Under the pieces are notes generated by a model. It saw only the letters and a program-made list of their open reading frames with translations. It was not told the origin of the DNA and did no database searches. The position numbers and the translations under genes were made by a program. Positions 15,950 through 23,932 of a stretch of DNA of 31,093 bases are shown here, in pieces. Every line of letters begins with the position of its first letter. The first letter of the stretch is position 1. Source of the stretch: an uncultured Bacillota bacterium (lineage in GTDB: Bacteria; Bacillota_I; Bacilli_A; RF39; UBA660); the NCBI GenBank assembly GCA_958428295.1, contig CAUAFL010000013.1, positions 1-31,093 of the forward strand, given 5' to 3'.

Positions 15950-17257
15950 ATGAAAAATGTAATCATTTATCTATGCGCATTCCTTTTATGTATGCCTACC
16001 GTTGTCTTTGCCGAGGAAGCCATAACAGAAAATAATACACCTCAAGAAGAAAAGACAAAAGAAATAGAAAATGATGGCCCCAATCAGGAAGAACAAAAGA
16101 ATAATGAAGAGGAACCGACAACTAATCCCAACCAAGAAAGTGTAAAGGATAATAGTAATGATGCTAATCATAGTCTCATTGCGAATGCGAAAGCCGGTAT
16201 TCTAATGGAAGCTTCAACGGGAAAAATTATTTTTGAAAAAAATAAAGATGAACAGCTAGCAGTTGCCTCCATGACGAAGATGGTAGCGCAAATTCTTATA
16301 TTAGAAGCGATAGAAAGTGGCAAAATTAAATGGACTGATAAAGTGACGGCTAGTGAAAATGCCGCAGGGATGGGCGGTAGTCAAATTTTCTTATCCGTTG
16401 GTGAAACCTTATCAGTAGAAGAAATGATGAAAGGAATCAGTATGGCTAGCGCTAATGATGCGACAGTGGCCATGGCAGAATTTCTTGCAGGAACCGAAGT
16501 CGAATTTGTGAAAATGATGAATGATAAAGTAAAAAAATTAGGTCTTAAGAACACTCAATTTAAGAACTGTACTGGATTAGATGAACAAGATCATTATTCT
16601 TCCGCTTACGATATGGCTGTGATTGCAAGAGAATTACTAAAACATGAAGAAATTTTAAAATTTTCGTCTTTGTATGAAGACTATTTGCGGACGAATACGG
16701 AAAACAAGTTTTGGTTGGTAAATACTAATAAATTAGTTAGATTTTATGAGGGCGCTGATGGTCTTAAGACAGGACATACAGATGCTGCTAAATATTGTTT
16801 AGCTGCGACCGCTAAAAAAAGTGATATGCGTTTGATTGCCATTGTTCTAGGAGAAGAAGTAAGTAAAGTGCGAAACAGTGAAACGATGGCCTTATTAGAT
16901 TATGGTTTTAACACATATCAAATGCAAGTAGTAAAGAAAAAGGGAGAACTAGTAAAAGAAATAAAGTTAGATAAAGCTACCACTAATCAAGTAACGTTAG
17001 TACCTTCCTTAGATATTGGTGTTCTCTCAAAAAAAGGGGAAGAAAAGAAAAAATATACCTATGAAGTAGATGCCAAAGACTTAAAATTGCCAGTTAAAAA
17101 AGGAGATATAGTAGGGAAAATAAAAGTCAAAGACGGTAATAATGTCATTAGTGAAGGAGACTTAATGGTCAATGAAAATAGTAAAGCGTTATCATTTCCT
17201 GCTCTCTTTAGTAAAACATTAAAAGATATAATGGTAGGAAATAGTAATGTTTCATAA
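15950..17257 (+). CDS. Serine-type D-alanyl-D-alanine carboxypeptidase (S11, DacA/DacF type)
   Basis: The start at 15950 gives a proper signal peptide (MKNVIIYLCAFLLCMPTVVFA) and is preceded by AGGAG at 15937-15941. Upstream in-frame starts would put extra sequence in front of the signal. The product is 435 aa. A low-complexity linker rich in E, N and Q (~22-75) precedes the peptidase domain with SxxK at Ser107-Lys110 (ASMTK), SxN at Ser167-Asn169 (SAND) and KTG at Lys273-Gly275 (GLKTGHTD). A PBP5 C-terminal beta domain follows (~350-415), ending in an amphipathic stretch that may bind the membrane. It trims D-Ala from peptidoglycan outside the membrane. Its partner on the opposite strand does the same with zinc chemistry. 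Confidence 0.95.
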   Translation: MKNVIIYLCAFLLCMPTVVFAEEAITENNTPQEEKTKEIENDGPNQEEQKNNEEEPTTNPNQESVKDNSNDANHSLIANAKAGILMEASTGKIIFEKNKDEQLAVASMTKMVAQILILEAIESGKIKWTDKVTASENAAGMGGSQIFLSVGETLSVEEMMKGISMASANDATVAMAEFLAGTEVEFVKMMNDKVKKLGLKNTQFKNCTGLDEQDHYSSAYDMAVIARELLKHEEILKFSSLYEDYLRTNTENKFWLVNTNKLVRFYEGADGLKTGHTDAAKYCLAATAKKSDMRLIAIVLGEEVSKVRNSETMALLDYGFNTYQMQVVKKKGELVKEIKLDKATTNQVTLVPSLDIGVLSKKGEEKKKYTYEVDAKDLKLPVKKGDIVGKIKVKDGNNVISEGDLMVNENSKALSFPALFSKTLKDIMVGNSNVS

Positions 17258-17332
17258 CAGATAGTAATTTTTAAAAATAGCATTAAATTTATGTGACTTA
17301 AAAACTTTATTAGAAAAAAGATAAAACCCGTT

Positions 17333-17359
17333 TCTTGGATAACCAAAACGAGTTTTTTT
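17333..17359 (+). terminator. Terminator after the S11 carboxypeptidase
   Basis: AAACCCGTTT and AAACGAGTTT form a stem with one mismatch, and TTGG/CCAA caps it around ATAA. A run of seven T follows. Confidence 0.75.
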
Positions 17360-17408
17360 ATTTTAAGAAATATAATGTTTAAAATAACATAAGGGGATTG
17401 CTTGTGAT

Positions 17409-17437
17409 TTGCTAAAAGGCTTAGGAAAGGATATAAT
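17409..17437 (+). promoter_or_regulatory. Promoter of the Nudix gene
   Basis: TTGCTA (17409-17414) and TATAAT (17432-17437) have 17-nt spacing, 31 nt before the start codon. Confidence 0.7.
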
Positions 17438-17468
17438 ATAGTTACAACGTTAAAGAAGAGGTATTATT

Positions 17469-18065
17469 ATGAACAGTAATGAAATATTAGCTAACATTAA
17501 AAACTTATCCAATGAAGAAAAAAGAAATTTAAAATATGATGATTTAGTAAATATAATGAATAAACTATCAGTTGATCAAATTATAGAGTTGAGTAATCTC
17601 ATTGGCTATCCTGTATTTACTAGATTATGCATGGGTGCTTTACAACATAAATTTGTGTTATTACAAGATGGTGCAGCAGCAATTATTATCAATGATTGTG
17701 GTCAAATATTATTACAAAGTAGGGCTGATAGAGATAAATGGGGGTTACCGGGTGGTTGCCAAGAATTAGGGGAACGATTACAGGATACTATTATCAGAGA
17801 AGTCAAGGAAGAAACAAATTTAGATATCAAAGAGGAAGATTTAGAACTATTAACTATTGTATCTGGCAAAACAAGAAGAAATGACTATCCTAATGGGGAT
17901 GTTGTGATAAATAATACCGCTTTATATTTTGTTAAAAATTATTCCGGTGAATTAAAGTGGGATACAGAATCAAAGGAAATGAAATTTTTTGATATAAATC
18001 ATTTACCAACAAATCAAAATGATCCGGATTTAATAGCAATTTATAAAAAAATGAGGAACCATTAA
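17469..18065 (+). CDS. Nudix hydrolase with N-terminal helical domain
   Basis: The protein is 198 aa. Residues ~1-60 form a helical, charged N-terminal region, and the Nudix domain follows from about 63. The Nudix box lies at residues 96-118 (GGCQELGERL then REVKEETNL) with Glu102, Arg110, Glu111, Glu114 and Glu115 in place. The usual Gly near the end of the box is Asn117. Nudix enzymes cleave nucleoside diphosphates linked to another group; the substrate here is unknown. The N-terminal extension resembles that of Nudix proteins annotated in gut Firmicutes as nucleotide-sugar or ADP-ribose-type hydrolases, but I cannot confirm that. The gene stands alone with its own promoter and meets the RNHCP gene head-on with no gap. 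Confidence 0.9.
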   Translation: MNSNEILANIKNLSNEEKRNLKYDDLVNIMNKLSVDQIIELSNLIGYPVFTRLCMGALQHKFVLLQDGAAAIIINDCGQILLQSRADRDKWGLPGGCQELGERLQDTIIREVKEETNLDIKEEDLELLTIVSGKTRRNDYPNGDVVINNTALYFVKNYSGELKWDTESKEMKFFDINHLPTNQNDPDLIAIYKKMRNH

Positions 18066-18374
18066 TTAGTAATTTTCATTTTGTGATAAGCGAATGATCT
18101 CTTCTATATCATCATCATTGGCCATGATGTTTTTGTGTTGTTGATGACATCGTTGACAACGATAGATAATTTTGTAAGTATCCTTAAATTTTTCAATACC
18201 ACAAGGAAGTAGTAGACCCTGACAGTCATTGGCCCGATCACCTGGAGAAATATCCACATGTTTAGAGTATAGGCAATAAGGACAATGGTCACGCGCACTG
18301 TATTGTAATGGACTTACTTCCAAGTGACAATGGTCACAGACAAATGGTTCATCTTTCATTGTAAAACGTTTCAT
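18066..18374 (-). CDS. RNHCP domain zinc-ribbon protein
   Basis: A 102-aa protein. It matches the RNHCP family: FVCDHCHLEVSPLQ, then ARDHCPYCLYSKHVDISPGDR, then CQGLLLPCGIEKF, and finally YRCQRCHQQHKN. Four CxxC/HC pairs suggest one or two bound zinc ions. No function is established for the family; a nucleic-acid-binding role is often assumed from the zinc-ribbon look. It is transcribed from an extended -10 (TGT-TATAAT, minus strand, 18400-18392) that is divergent from the scpA promoter. The ribosome binding site is GAGGG before the ATG. Confidence 0.9.
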   Translation of the reverse strand: MKRFTMKDEPFVCDHCHLEVSPLQYSARDHCPYCLYSKHVDISPGDRANDCQGLLLPCGIEKFKDTYKIIYRCQRCHQQHKNIMANDDDIEEIIRLSQNENY

Positions 18375-18409
18375 ATTTTTCCCTCTTTCTTATTATAACA
18401 AGTCAAACA

Positions 18410-18438
18410 TTGAAAAAAAAGAGAAAATTTGTTACAAT
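18410..18438 (+). promoter_or_regulatory. Promoter of the scpAB operon
   Basis: TTGAAA (18410-18415) and TACAAT (18433-18438) are 17 nt apart. The transcription start would fall near 18445, which rules out the in-frame TTG at 18410 as a start and supports ATG 18464 for scpA. Confidence 0.75.
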
Positions 18439-18463
18439 ATATAAGAAAGGTAAGGAAGGATCA

Positions 18464-19177
18464 ATGGAATTTAAAGTTGGCACGTTTGAAGGACCACTTG
18501 ATTTGCTCCTTCATTTAATAAAAGAGAATAAAATGGATATTTTAAATATTGAAGTCGGAAAAATTACGGAACAATATTTACAGTATATTCATCAATTACA
18601 ACATCATAATTTGGAAGTTGCTTCTAATTATTTAGTAGTTGCTAGTGAATTAATTGAATTGAAAGCGAAGATGCTCCTACCTCACCCTGAACAAACAGAA
18701 ACAGAAGAAGTAGAAGAAGATCCACGACAAACATTAGTAAGTCGGCTATTAGAATATCAAGCTTATAAAGAAATCAGTAAAACATTAAAAGCGAAAGAAG
18801 AGCAGCGACGCGAAATTCATACAAAACCGCAAGAAAATAGAAATTTATATCTTGAGGAAACCATTTCTTTTAAGGAAGAAGGCTCATTGGAGAATTTAAT
18901 TGGCGCCTTCCAAAAGTTTTTAGCAAGAAAAGAAGAGGAAAAACCACTTAAGACAAAAGTAACAATGAAAGAAATTACAGTTTCTTCGCGAAAATTAGAA
19001 ATAAGAAATCGTCTAAGGAAAGAAAAAAGAATTAGTTTTTTTCATTTATTTCCTGATCATTCTAAAGAATATATTGTGGCCACTTTCTTAGCCATTTTAG
19101 AAATGGCTCGTAGCAAAGAGTTACAAATTGAGCAAGATTCTTTATTTGCTGAAATCTTTTGTCAAGCAATCAACTAG
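18464..19177 (+). CDS. scpA: Segregation and condensation protein A
   Basis: A 237-aa kleisin subunit of the bacterial SMC condensin. The N-terminal domain has the classic FKVGTFEGPLDLLLHLIKEN and NIEVGKITEQYL, and SNYLVVASELIELKAKMLLP is the conserved helix. The C-terminal winged helix (THLFPDHS-like HLFPDHSKEYIVATFLAILEM) contacts the SMC head. The start at 18464 follows AAGGAAGGA and lies downstream of a good promoter. It is 14 nt upstream of scpB, and the scpB ribosome binding site overlaps this stop, so the two are coupled. smc is not in the window. Confidence 0.96.
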   Translation: MEFKVGTFEGPLDLLLHLIKENKMDILNIEVGKITEQYLQYIHQLQHHNLEVASNYLVVASELIELKAKMLLPHPEQTETEEVEEDPRQTLVSRLLEYQAYKEISKTLKAKEEQRREIHTKPQENRNLYLEETISFKEEGSLENLIGAFQKFLARKEEEKPLKTKVTMKEITVSSRKLEIRNRLRKEKRISFFHLFPDHSKEYIVATFLAILEMARSKELQIEQDSLFAEIFCQAIN

Positions 19178-19191
19178 GAGGAGGAAAGAAC

Positions 19192-19761
19192 ATGGATTTA
19201 AGAGCTGTTACAGAAGGTTTACTCTTTGTCATGGGTGAAGAAGGTTTATCACTTTCACAATTAGGAGCTATTTTAGAAGTAGACGATAATCAAATAAAAG
19301 AAATTATTCATCTTTTACAGGAGGATTATCGGCAAACTAAAAGAGGAATTCGATTAGAATTTTTAGGTAATAAACTAAAATTAACGACCAAAAAGGAACA
19401 TCATCATTATTACCAAAAATTATTACTGAATGATCAAAGTAATATCTTAAGTCAGGCGGCCTTAGAAACATTAGCAATCATCGCTTATAATCAACCTTTG
19501 ACTAGAATAGAAGTCGATCAATTAAGAGGTATTGCCAGTGCGCCTATGATTCGTAGATTAGTAGCCAAAGGATTAGTCAAAGAAACAGGGCGTAGTGAAC
19601 TTCCAGGACGACCTATCATCTATGAAACAACGAGTGAATTTTTAGACTATTTTGGTCTTGCTACCTTGGAAGATTTGCCTGATATGCGATCATTTTTACA
19701 AAATGAAGAAGAAGGAAAGGAAGAAGTAGATCTATATGAGTCCAAATATAAGGAAGAATAG
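19192..19761 (+). CDS. scpB: Segregation and condensation protein B
   Basis: A 189-aa regulator of the SMC-ScpA condensin, working as a dimer. It has two winged-helix domains. The most conserved run is QAALETLAIIAYNQPLTRIE, followed by VDQLRGI, RRLVAKGLVKETGR and LPGRPIIYETTSEFLDYFG. ATG 19192 is chosen because AGGAGGAGG (19177-19185) precedes it. Earlier in-frame starts overlap scpA needlessly. Its 3' end overlaps the next gene by 26 nt. Confidence 0.95.
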   Translation: MDLRAVTEGLLFVMGEEGLSLSQLGAILEVDDNQIKEIIHLLQEDYRQTKRGIRLEFLGNKLKLTTKKEHHHYYQKLLLNDQSNILSQAALETLAIIAYNQPLTRIEVDQLRGIASAPMIRRLVAKGLVKETGRSELPGRPIIYETTSEFLDYFGLATLEDLPDMRSFLQNEEEGKEEVDLYESKYKEE

Positions 19762-20317
19762 ACAATTAGTGGCCCTGATCATTATTATTTTTTTAATAAG
19801 TATTGGTTTATTGTTGAGTTTGCCTAAAAAAGAAACGAAACTAGACAAGATATCGCACAAAGAACAAGAAGATAGAAAGACGGTTGCTACTAAAGTGCTA
19901 TATGATTTTTTAGCATTGGGTATAGAAAATAATAGTATGCCACCTTTAAATGGGATTGATCTTAGCCAGGTTTTTTATAGTGAAAATAAGACCGATCATA
20001 CTGAAAAATATATCTGTGCATCTTATCAACTAACCTTTGTTAATGGAAATCATCCCACTTGGGAAACCTGTTTTAAAACTACTAATAGCGAGGAATTGCC
20101 AGCTAATCATCAAACCATTGCTTATCTAGGAATGTTAACGAAGGCAGCCCTTCAGTATCAGGCGATAACAGAAAATAGTAAACGAGATAATACCTATCAA
20201 ATAACAGTTCTTGATAAAGAAACGATTGAAAAAAATCTTAATAAAAAACTAACCACCTTAAAAGGACAAAATCAACAGGAACCCAAAACGGAAACACCGC
20301 TTTTACCAACCCTTTAG
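19736..20317 (+). CDS. Membrane-anchored protein of unknown function, coupled to scpB
   Basis: The 193-aa protein has one N-terminal hydrophobic segment (~12-29) after a basic start, then an extracellular or cytoplasm-external domain with two Cys (ICASYQLTF and WETCFKTTN) that could form a disulfide, and a Pro/Glu-rich tail. I do not recognise the family. The start lies inside scpB and the reading frames overlap by 26 nt, which suggests translational coupling to the condensin genes. Whether the link is functional is not known. Confidence 0.7.
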   Translation: MSPNIRKNRQLVALIIIIFLISIGLLLSLPKKETKLDKISHKEQEDRKTVATKVLYDFLALGIENNSMPPLNGIDLSQVFYSENKTDHTEKYICASYQLTFVNGNHPTWETCFKTTNSEELPANHQTIAYLGMLTKAALQYQAITENSKRDNTYQITVLDKETIEKNLNKKLTTLKGQNQQEPKTETPLLPTL

Positions 20318-20329
20318 ATGAAAAAACTA

Positions 20330-20356
20330 TTGAAAGTAGAAAGATTTATGCTATAA
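20330..20356 (+). promoter_or_regulatory. Promoter of tRNA-Leu
   Basis: TTGAAA (20330-20335) and an extended -10 TGC-TATAAT (20348-20356), with the -10 hexamer starting 15 nt after the -35. It ends 12 nt before the tRNA. Confidence 0.75.
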
Positions 20357-20368
20357 TAGTTTTGTACT

Positions 20369-20456
20369 TGCTCGTATGGCGGAATTGGTAGACGCGGTAG
20401 ACTCAAAATCTACTTCTAGCAATAGAGTTCCGGTTCAAGTCCGGATACGAGCACCA
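20369..20456 (+). tRNA. tRNA-Leu (anticodon CAA)
   Basis: An 88-nt class II tRNA with the CCA end encoded. The acceptor arms GCTCGTA and TACGAGC pair fully. The anticodon loop CTCAAAA, closed by TAGA/TCTA, gives anticodon CAA (codon UUG). The variable region is long, as expected for leucine. The T loop GTTCAAGTC lies in its CCGG arm. It stands alone with its own promoter and terminator. Confidence 0.97.
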
Positions 20457-20467
20457 TTTGATGATTT

Positions 20468-20494
20468 AAAGTAGTTGTTATAACTGCTTTTTTT
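20468..20494 (+). terminator. Terminator of tRNA-Leu
   Basis: AAAGTAGTT and AACTGCTTT pair along all nine positions (one G-U) around loop GTTAT, followed by further T. Confidence 0.85.
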
Positions 20495-20632
20495 ATATGC
20501 TAAATTTTATCTTATTTATTATCTTTCTATTTAAATCCGTATAAAAAATAGATTGAAACGTAAATTTTATCAAAAATGGCGTTTTAATGATAGAAGATAA
20601 GAAAAATTTCTATTCTTATTTAGCCCTCTTAA

Positions 20633-20661
20633 ATGACACAATTAATCGAAAAGCATACAGT
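20633..20661 (+). promoter_or_regulatory. Possible promoter of the superoxide dismutase gene
   Basis: ATGACA (20633-20638) and TACAGT (20656-20661) are 17 nt apart, 16 nt before the start. I saw no clear PerR- or MntR-like inverted repeat in 20495-20677. Confidence 0.4.
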
Positions 20662-20677
20662 ATAAAAGGAGGGAATT

Positions 20678-21271
20678 ATGTATCAATTAGAGCCATTACC
20701 ATATCTATATCAAGACTTAGAGCCTTTTATAGATACTCATACGGTAGGGTTACACTACCAAAAACATGCTAAAAACTATTTAAATCAATTAAATGGTTTA
20801 TTAAAACAAAATCGTTATACGTTCCTAAGACCATTAAATGAGTTATATTTAGATCAACAACTATGGAATCCACAAGATGTAAAAGACATTTTATTTAATT
20901 GGGGAGGCGTAATAAATCATAATCTTTATTTTCGAAGTATGGGAACAACGAAAAAAGAACCCAGTGATAGTTTATTAGAAGCAATAAAACAAAAATATGG
21001 TAGCTATGAGGAGTTTGAACAAGAGTTTAAAAGAATTGCTTTATCACTAAAAGGATCAGGCTACACTTTTTTAGTAGCAGATGCTGCCCACCAAATAGAG
21101 ATTATCAATCTTCCAAATCAGGATACGCCATTATTACATGGCTATCAACCATTATTTGCCCTTGATATGTGGGAACATGCCTATTATTTAAATGATCAAA
21201 ACCGGAAAAAGGATTATTTAGATAATTTCTTTATGATTGCCGATTTCACTTATGCTAGTAATCAGTACTAA
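20678..21271 (+). CDS. Superoxide dismutase, Mn type (SodA-like)
   Basis: The 197-aa protein matches Fe/Mn SODs throughout. Metal ligands appear at His26 (GLHYQKHAKNYL), His81 (GGVINHNLYF), Asp163 and His167 (LDMWEHAYYL). Gly77 and Gln148 (NQDTP) are the pair typical of Mn rather than Fe enzymes; a cambialistic enzyme is still possible. The usual Trp-rich end is partly altered (FFMIADFTYAS). It converts superoxide to hydrogen peroxide and oxygen in the cytoplasm. The start follows a strong AAAGGAGGG (20665-20673). The gene is alone between two terminators. Confidence 0.93.
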   Translation: MYQLEPLPYLYQDLEPFIDTHTVGLHYQKHAKNYLNQLNGLLKQNRYTFLRPLNELYLDQQLWNPQDVKDILFNWGGVINHNLYFRSMGTTKKEPSDSLLEAIKQKYGSYEEFEQEFKRIALSLKGSGYTFLVADAAHQIEIINLPNQDTPLLHGYQPLFALDMWEHAYYLNDQNRKKDYLDNFFMIADFTYASNQY

Positions 21272-21298
21272 AATCATCTTGGCAGATGATTTTTCTTT
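21270..21298 (+). terminator. Terminator after superoxide dismutase
   Basis: AAAATCATC and GATGATTTT pair perfectly around TTGGCA, and a T-rich run follows. The next promoter lies immediately downstream. Confidence 0.85.
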
Positions 21299-21306
21299 TG
21301 CACTTG

Positions 21307-21315
21307 TGTTATAAT
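21307..21315 (+). promoter_or_regulatory. Extended -10 promoter of the methyltransferase gene
   Basis: TGT-TATAAT at 21307-21315. The -35 would fall inside the preceding terminator and is poor. It supports ATG 21340, not an upstream in-frame start, as the true start. Confidence 0.5.
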
Positions 21316-21339
21316 AGCAACAGAAAAGGAGTGGTGGTT

Positions 21340-22215
21340 ATGTTATGTGCCAATCATTGGAAAGAGTATGAATTAATAGATGCTTCGGATGGAGAAAAGT
21401 TAGAACGTTGGGGAAATGTTTTCTTATTGCGACCTGATCCGCAAATCCTTTGGCATCATGGCAATTTAAAAGAACGCTATCAAGATAAAATCGACGCTAT
21501 TTATCATCGTAGTGCAAAAGGTGGTGGCTACTGGGAAAATAAACGGGATATTGCTTCCTCATGGGCAATTCACTACCAAGATTTAACCTTTCAAATCAAA
21601 CAGATGGGTTTTAAACATACCGGTCTTTTTCCGGAACAAGCGGTCAATTGGGAGTACATGATTGATAAAATTAAACAAAGTAACCGCCCCATCAAAGTGC
21701 TCAATCTCTTCGCTTATACAGGGGGGGCTAGCGTGGCTTGTTTGCGAGCAGGCGCCAGTGTTACTCATGTTGACTCATCTAAAGGAATGGTTGATTGGTG
21801 TAAAGAAAATGTGAAGGCTAGCGGTTTAACAGACTGCTCCATTCGCTATTTAGTAGATGATGTTGTTAAATTTGTAAAACGAGAAATTAGACGGGGGAAT
21901 CATTATGATGCGATTATCATGGATCCACCCAGTTATGGCCGTGGTACAGCGAAAGAGGTTTGGAATATTACAACAGATTTAAAGGATTTAATCATACTAT
22001 GTAATGAACTCCTAAGTAGCCAGCCACTCTTTTTTCTAATTAATTCTTATACTACCAATTTTTCTCCTACAATTTTAGAAAATTTATTAACAACGATTGT
22101 TTTACCACATCATCAAGGGAGTATTCAGTGTGGAGAAATAGGAATTCCCATCACAGCTAATGATTTAGTTCTTCCGTGTGGTATCTATGGGCGGTGGGAA
22201 AGTGAAGAAGCTTAA
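21340..22215 (+). CDS. Class I SAM-dependent methyltransferase, rRNA (cytosine-C5)-methyltransferase-like
   Basis: The protein is 291 aa from ATG 21340, which follows AAAGGAG and a nearby extended -10. SAM-binding motif I is VLNLFAYTGGASVACLRAGA, with the acidic strand-2 residue in HVDSSKGMVDW, and the catalytic-type motif IV is IIMDPPSYGRG. This matches the RlmI-like group that methylates 23S rRNA cytosine, but the N-terminal PUA domain of RlmI is absent. The target is therefore uncertain. The 3' end overlaps the pseudouridine synthase gene, giving a small RNA-modification pair. Confidence 0.85.
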   Translation: MLCANHWKEYELIDASDGEKLERWGNVFLLRPDPQILWHHGNLKERYQDKIDAIYHRSAKGGGYWENKRDIASSWAIHYQDLTFQIKQMGFKHTGLFPEQAVNWEYMIDKIKQSNRPIKVLNLFAYTGGASVACLRAGASVTHVDSSKGMVDWCKENVKASGLTDCSIRYLVDDVVKFVKREIRRGNHYDAIIMDPPSYGRGTAKEVWNITTDLKDLIILCNELLSSQPLFFLINSYTTNFSPTILENLLTTIVLPHHQGSIQCGEIGIPITANDLVLPCGIYGRWESEEA

Positions 22216-22855
22216 TATTCTTTATGAAGATAACCACCTCATAGTTGTAGAAAAGCCAAGCGGTATTTTAGCCCAGGCTGATAGTAGTCCAATAGAAGAT
22301 ATGTTGACAATTTTGAAAGCATACTTGAAAGAAAAGTATCATAAACCAGGAAATGTTTATTTAGGGTTAGTACATCGCCTCGATAAACCAGTTGGAGGCT
22401 TAATGGTATTTGCTAAAACCAGTAAAGCTGCCAGTCGTCTTTCTGAACAGATACGAACCCATCAATTACGTAAAACCTATATTGCCATAGTAGAAGGTTT
22501 ACTAGCACCTAGGGGAGTGTTTGAAGATTATCTAAAAAAAGCAAACTACAAAGGTGTAGTTTGCTCAATGAAAGATGGCAAGTTAGCACGTTTAAGCTAT
22601 GAAGTAAAACAAACGAAAAACAATCATAGTTTAGTAGAAATTCAGTTAGAAACAGGAAGATATCATCAAATAAGGGTTCAATTTGCTCATCGAGGGCATC
22701 CTTTGTTAGGTGATACTAAATATGGGACATCAGGGAAATATCCTATTGCCTTACTAGCAAGTGGTCTTAGTTTTATACACCCTGTTACAAGAGAGCAATT
22801 AACATTTCACTTACCGTTGCCTAAAAGAGATTATTGGACAGAGTTTACATCGTAA
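22202..22855 (+). CDS. RluA family pseudouridine synthase
   Basis: The 217-aa protein has the RluA core without an S4 domain. It opens with LNILYEDNHLIVVEKPSGI. The catalytic loop is HRLDKPVGGLMVFAKTSKAA, with the Asp of RLD as the nucleophile. The binding segment is GRYHQIRVQFAHRGHPLLGD. I chose the GTG at 22202 because GGTGGG lies just before it and the family begins just ahead of 'LNILYED'. In-frame starts at 22178 and 22187 would only add unrelated residues. It overlaps the methyltransferase by 14 nt. The RNA target (rRNA or tRNA) is not certain. Confidence 0.9.
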   Translation: MKKLNILYEDNHLIVVEKPSGILAQADSSPIEDMLTILKAYLKEKYHKPGNVYLGLVHRLDKPVGGLMVFAKTSKAASRLSEQIRTHQLRKTYIAIVEGLLAPRGVFEDYLKKANYKGVVCSMKDGKLARLSYEVKQTKNNHSLVEIQLETGRYHQIRVQFAHRGHPLLGDTKYGTSGKYPIALLASGLSFIHPVTREQLTFHLPLPKRDYWTEFTS

Positions 22856-22863
22856 ACAATTGT

Positions 22864-22901
22864 AAAGACGAAGATAGTGTTTGCTTTTTTGGTCTTTTTT
22901 T
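22864..22901 (+). terminator. Probable terminator after the pseudouridine synthase
   Basis: AAAGAC (22864-22869) pairs with GTCTTT around an imperfect inner stem, with a T run of seven at the end. The inner stem has several mismatches. Confidence 0.45.
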
Positions 22902-22941
22902 GTTATCATTTTTATAGTATAAGATAAGGGAGATGGAAGTT

Positions 22942-23841
22942 ATGATGTTAGCAGCAAGTTTTAGCCTACAATGGTTTACTACAATTCCAGGAATGCTCAT
23001 TACTGGAGGCGTGCTGTTATTAATAATTGCATTAATTATTTTTATTGCCACAGGTAGTAAAAAGGAAAGTAAAGAAAATAAAGAAGTTAAGAAAGCACAA
23101 GAGATGAGTGCTCAACAAGCGATTGTAGCTAGTACGAAAGCAGTGGATACAACACTCACTCCACAAGAAGTACAACCAGGTGCAACACCACCGATGGCTG
23201 AAAAGGAACCTGCTGTTTTCACTAACCCCATTCCAATGGAACCAGTTTCAGTAACTCCTCCTGTGGAACCAGTTGGGACAGTAACAGCATCCCCTACCAT
23301 AGAAGTGGTTGCGCCCAATCCTGTATTAGAAAAAACTAAAGAGACAGTACCACCAATTCCTAATGAAACAGTAACGATACCACCAAGGAATGAACCGCTA
23401 TCTGGTCCCGTGCCTTCAGTTAATTTAGAACAGGCACCAATGGTAGAAATTGTTCCTACTCCTAAAGAATCAGTAGAACCACCTAAACCAACAGTAGTAG
23501 AACCTCCAGTGGATGTTAATCGTCCCATTTATGGGGGAACAAATCCTGTTGTACCAGATCTTGGTATGGAACAACCTCGTCCAATATATGGTGGTGCTAA
23601 TCCATTAGAAAATACAGGTGTAATTCCTAAAATGGAACCCATAATAGAAACACCGACAGTTTCAGGAGAAGAAAAGACCGTTCCTTTAGAAGTGGAAAAA
23701 ACAGCTTCCATAGAACCGACCCCCGTTTCACAAGAGGTTCCTGAGGTGGTTCCAAGAAAGGAGCAAGCGCCAGTGATAACACCAAATGAAGTACCATCAC
23801 CAGCGAAACCATCGGAACCAGAAATTGAAAGTTTATTCTAA
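22942..23841 (+). CDS. Membrane-anchored protein with long Pro/Glu/Thr/Val-rich tail
   Basis: The start is set at ATG 22942 since AAGGGAG (22925-22931) is too close to the ATG at 22933. The 299-aa protein has a short N-terminal segment, one or two hydrophobic helices (~10-40), a basic patch (SKKESKENKEVKK) and about 230 residues of low-complexity tail rich in P, E, T and V. Near residues 195-220 the tail carries two copies of RPIYGGTNP / RPIYGGANP about 20 residues apart. It is predicted to be largely unstructured and cytoplasmic or surface-exposed; the orientation is uncertain. I do not recognise the family. The opposite strand gives long open frames only because of the biased composition. 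Confidence 0.75.
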   Translation: MMLAASFSLQWFTTIPGMLITGGVLLLIIALIIFIATGSKKESKENKEVKKAQEMSAQQAIVASTKAVDTTLTPQEVQPGATPPMAEKEPAVFTNPIPMEPVSVTPPVEPVGTVTASPTIEVVAPNPVLEKTKETVPPIPNETVTIPPRNEPLSGPVPSVNLEQAPMVEIVPTPKESVEPPKPTVVEPPVDVNRPIYGGTNPVVPDLGMEQPRPIYGGANPLENTGVIPKMEPIIETPTVSGEEKTVPLEVEKTASIEPTPVSQEVPEVVPRKEQAPVITPNEVPSPAKPSEPEIESLF

Positions 23842-23857
23842 TGTAGAGATATTTATT

Positions 23858-23884
23858 GAAAGGAAAATTTTCCTTTCTTTTTTT
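23858..23884 (+). terminator. Terminator after the Pro-rich tail protein
   Basis: GAAAGGAAAA and TTTTCCTTTC are a perfect inverted repeat followed by seven T. Confidence 0.85.
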
Positions 23885-23932
23885 ACGCTAGAAAATTGCT
23901 ACTAATTTTCAGTTCTTTCTTTTTACTAGGCT

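Noticed and set aside
20587..20772. Small plus-strand frame upstream of and overlapping the superoxide dismutase start
   Set aside because: It has no good ribosome binding site, lies mostly upstream of the likely promoter, and only runs into the real gene in another frame.
23112..23528. Long Gly/Ser/Thr-rich open frame on the minus strand
   Set aside because: It is a shadow of the Pro/Glu/Thr/Val-rich coding tail on the plus strand, caused by biased codon content.
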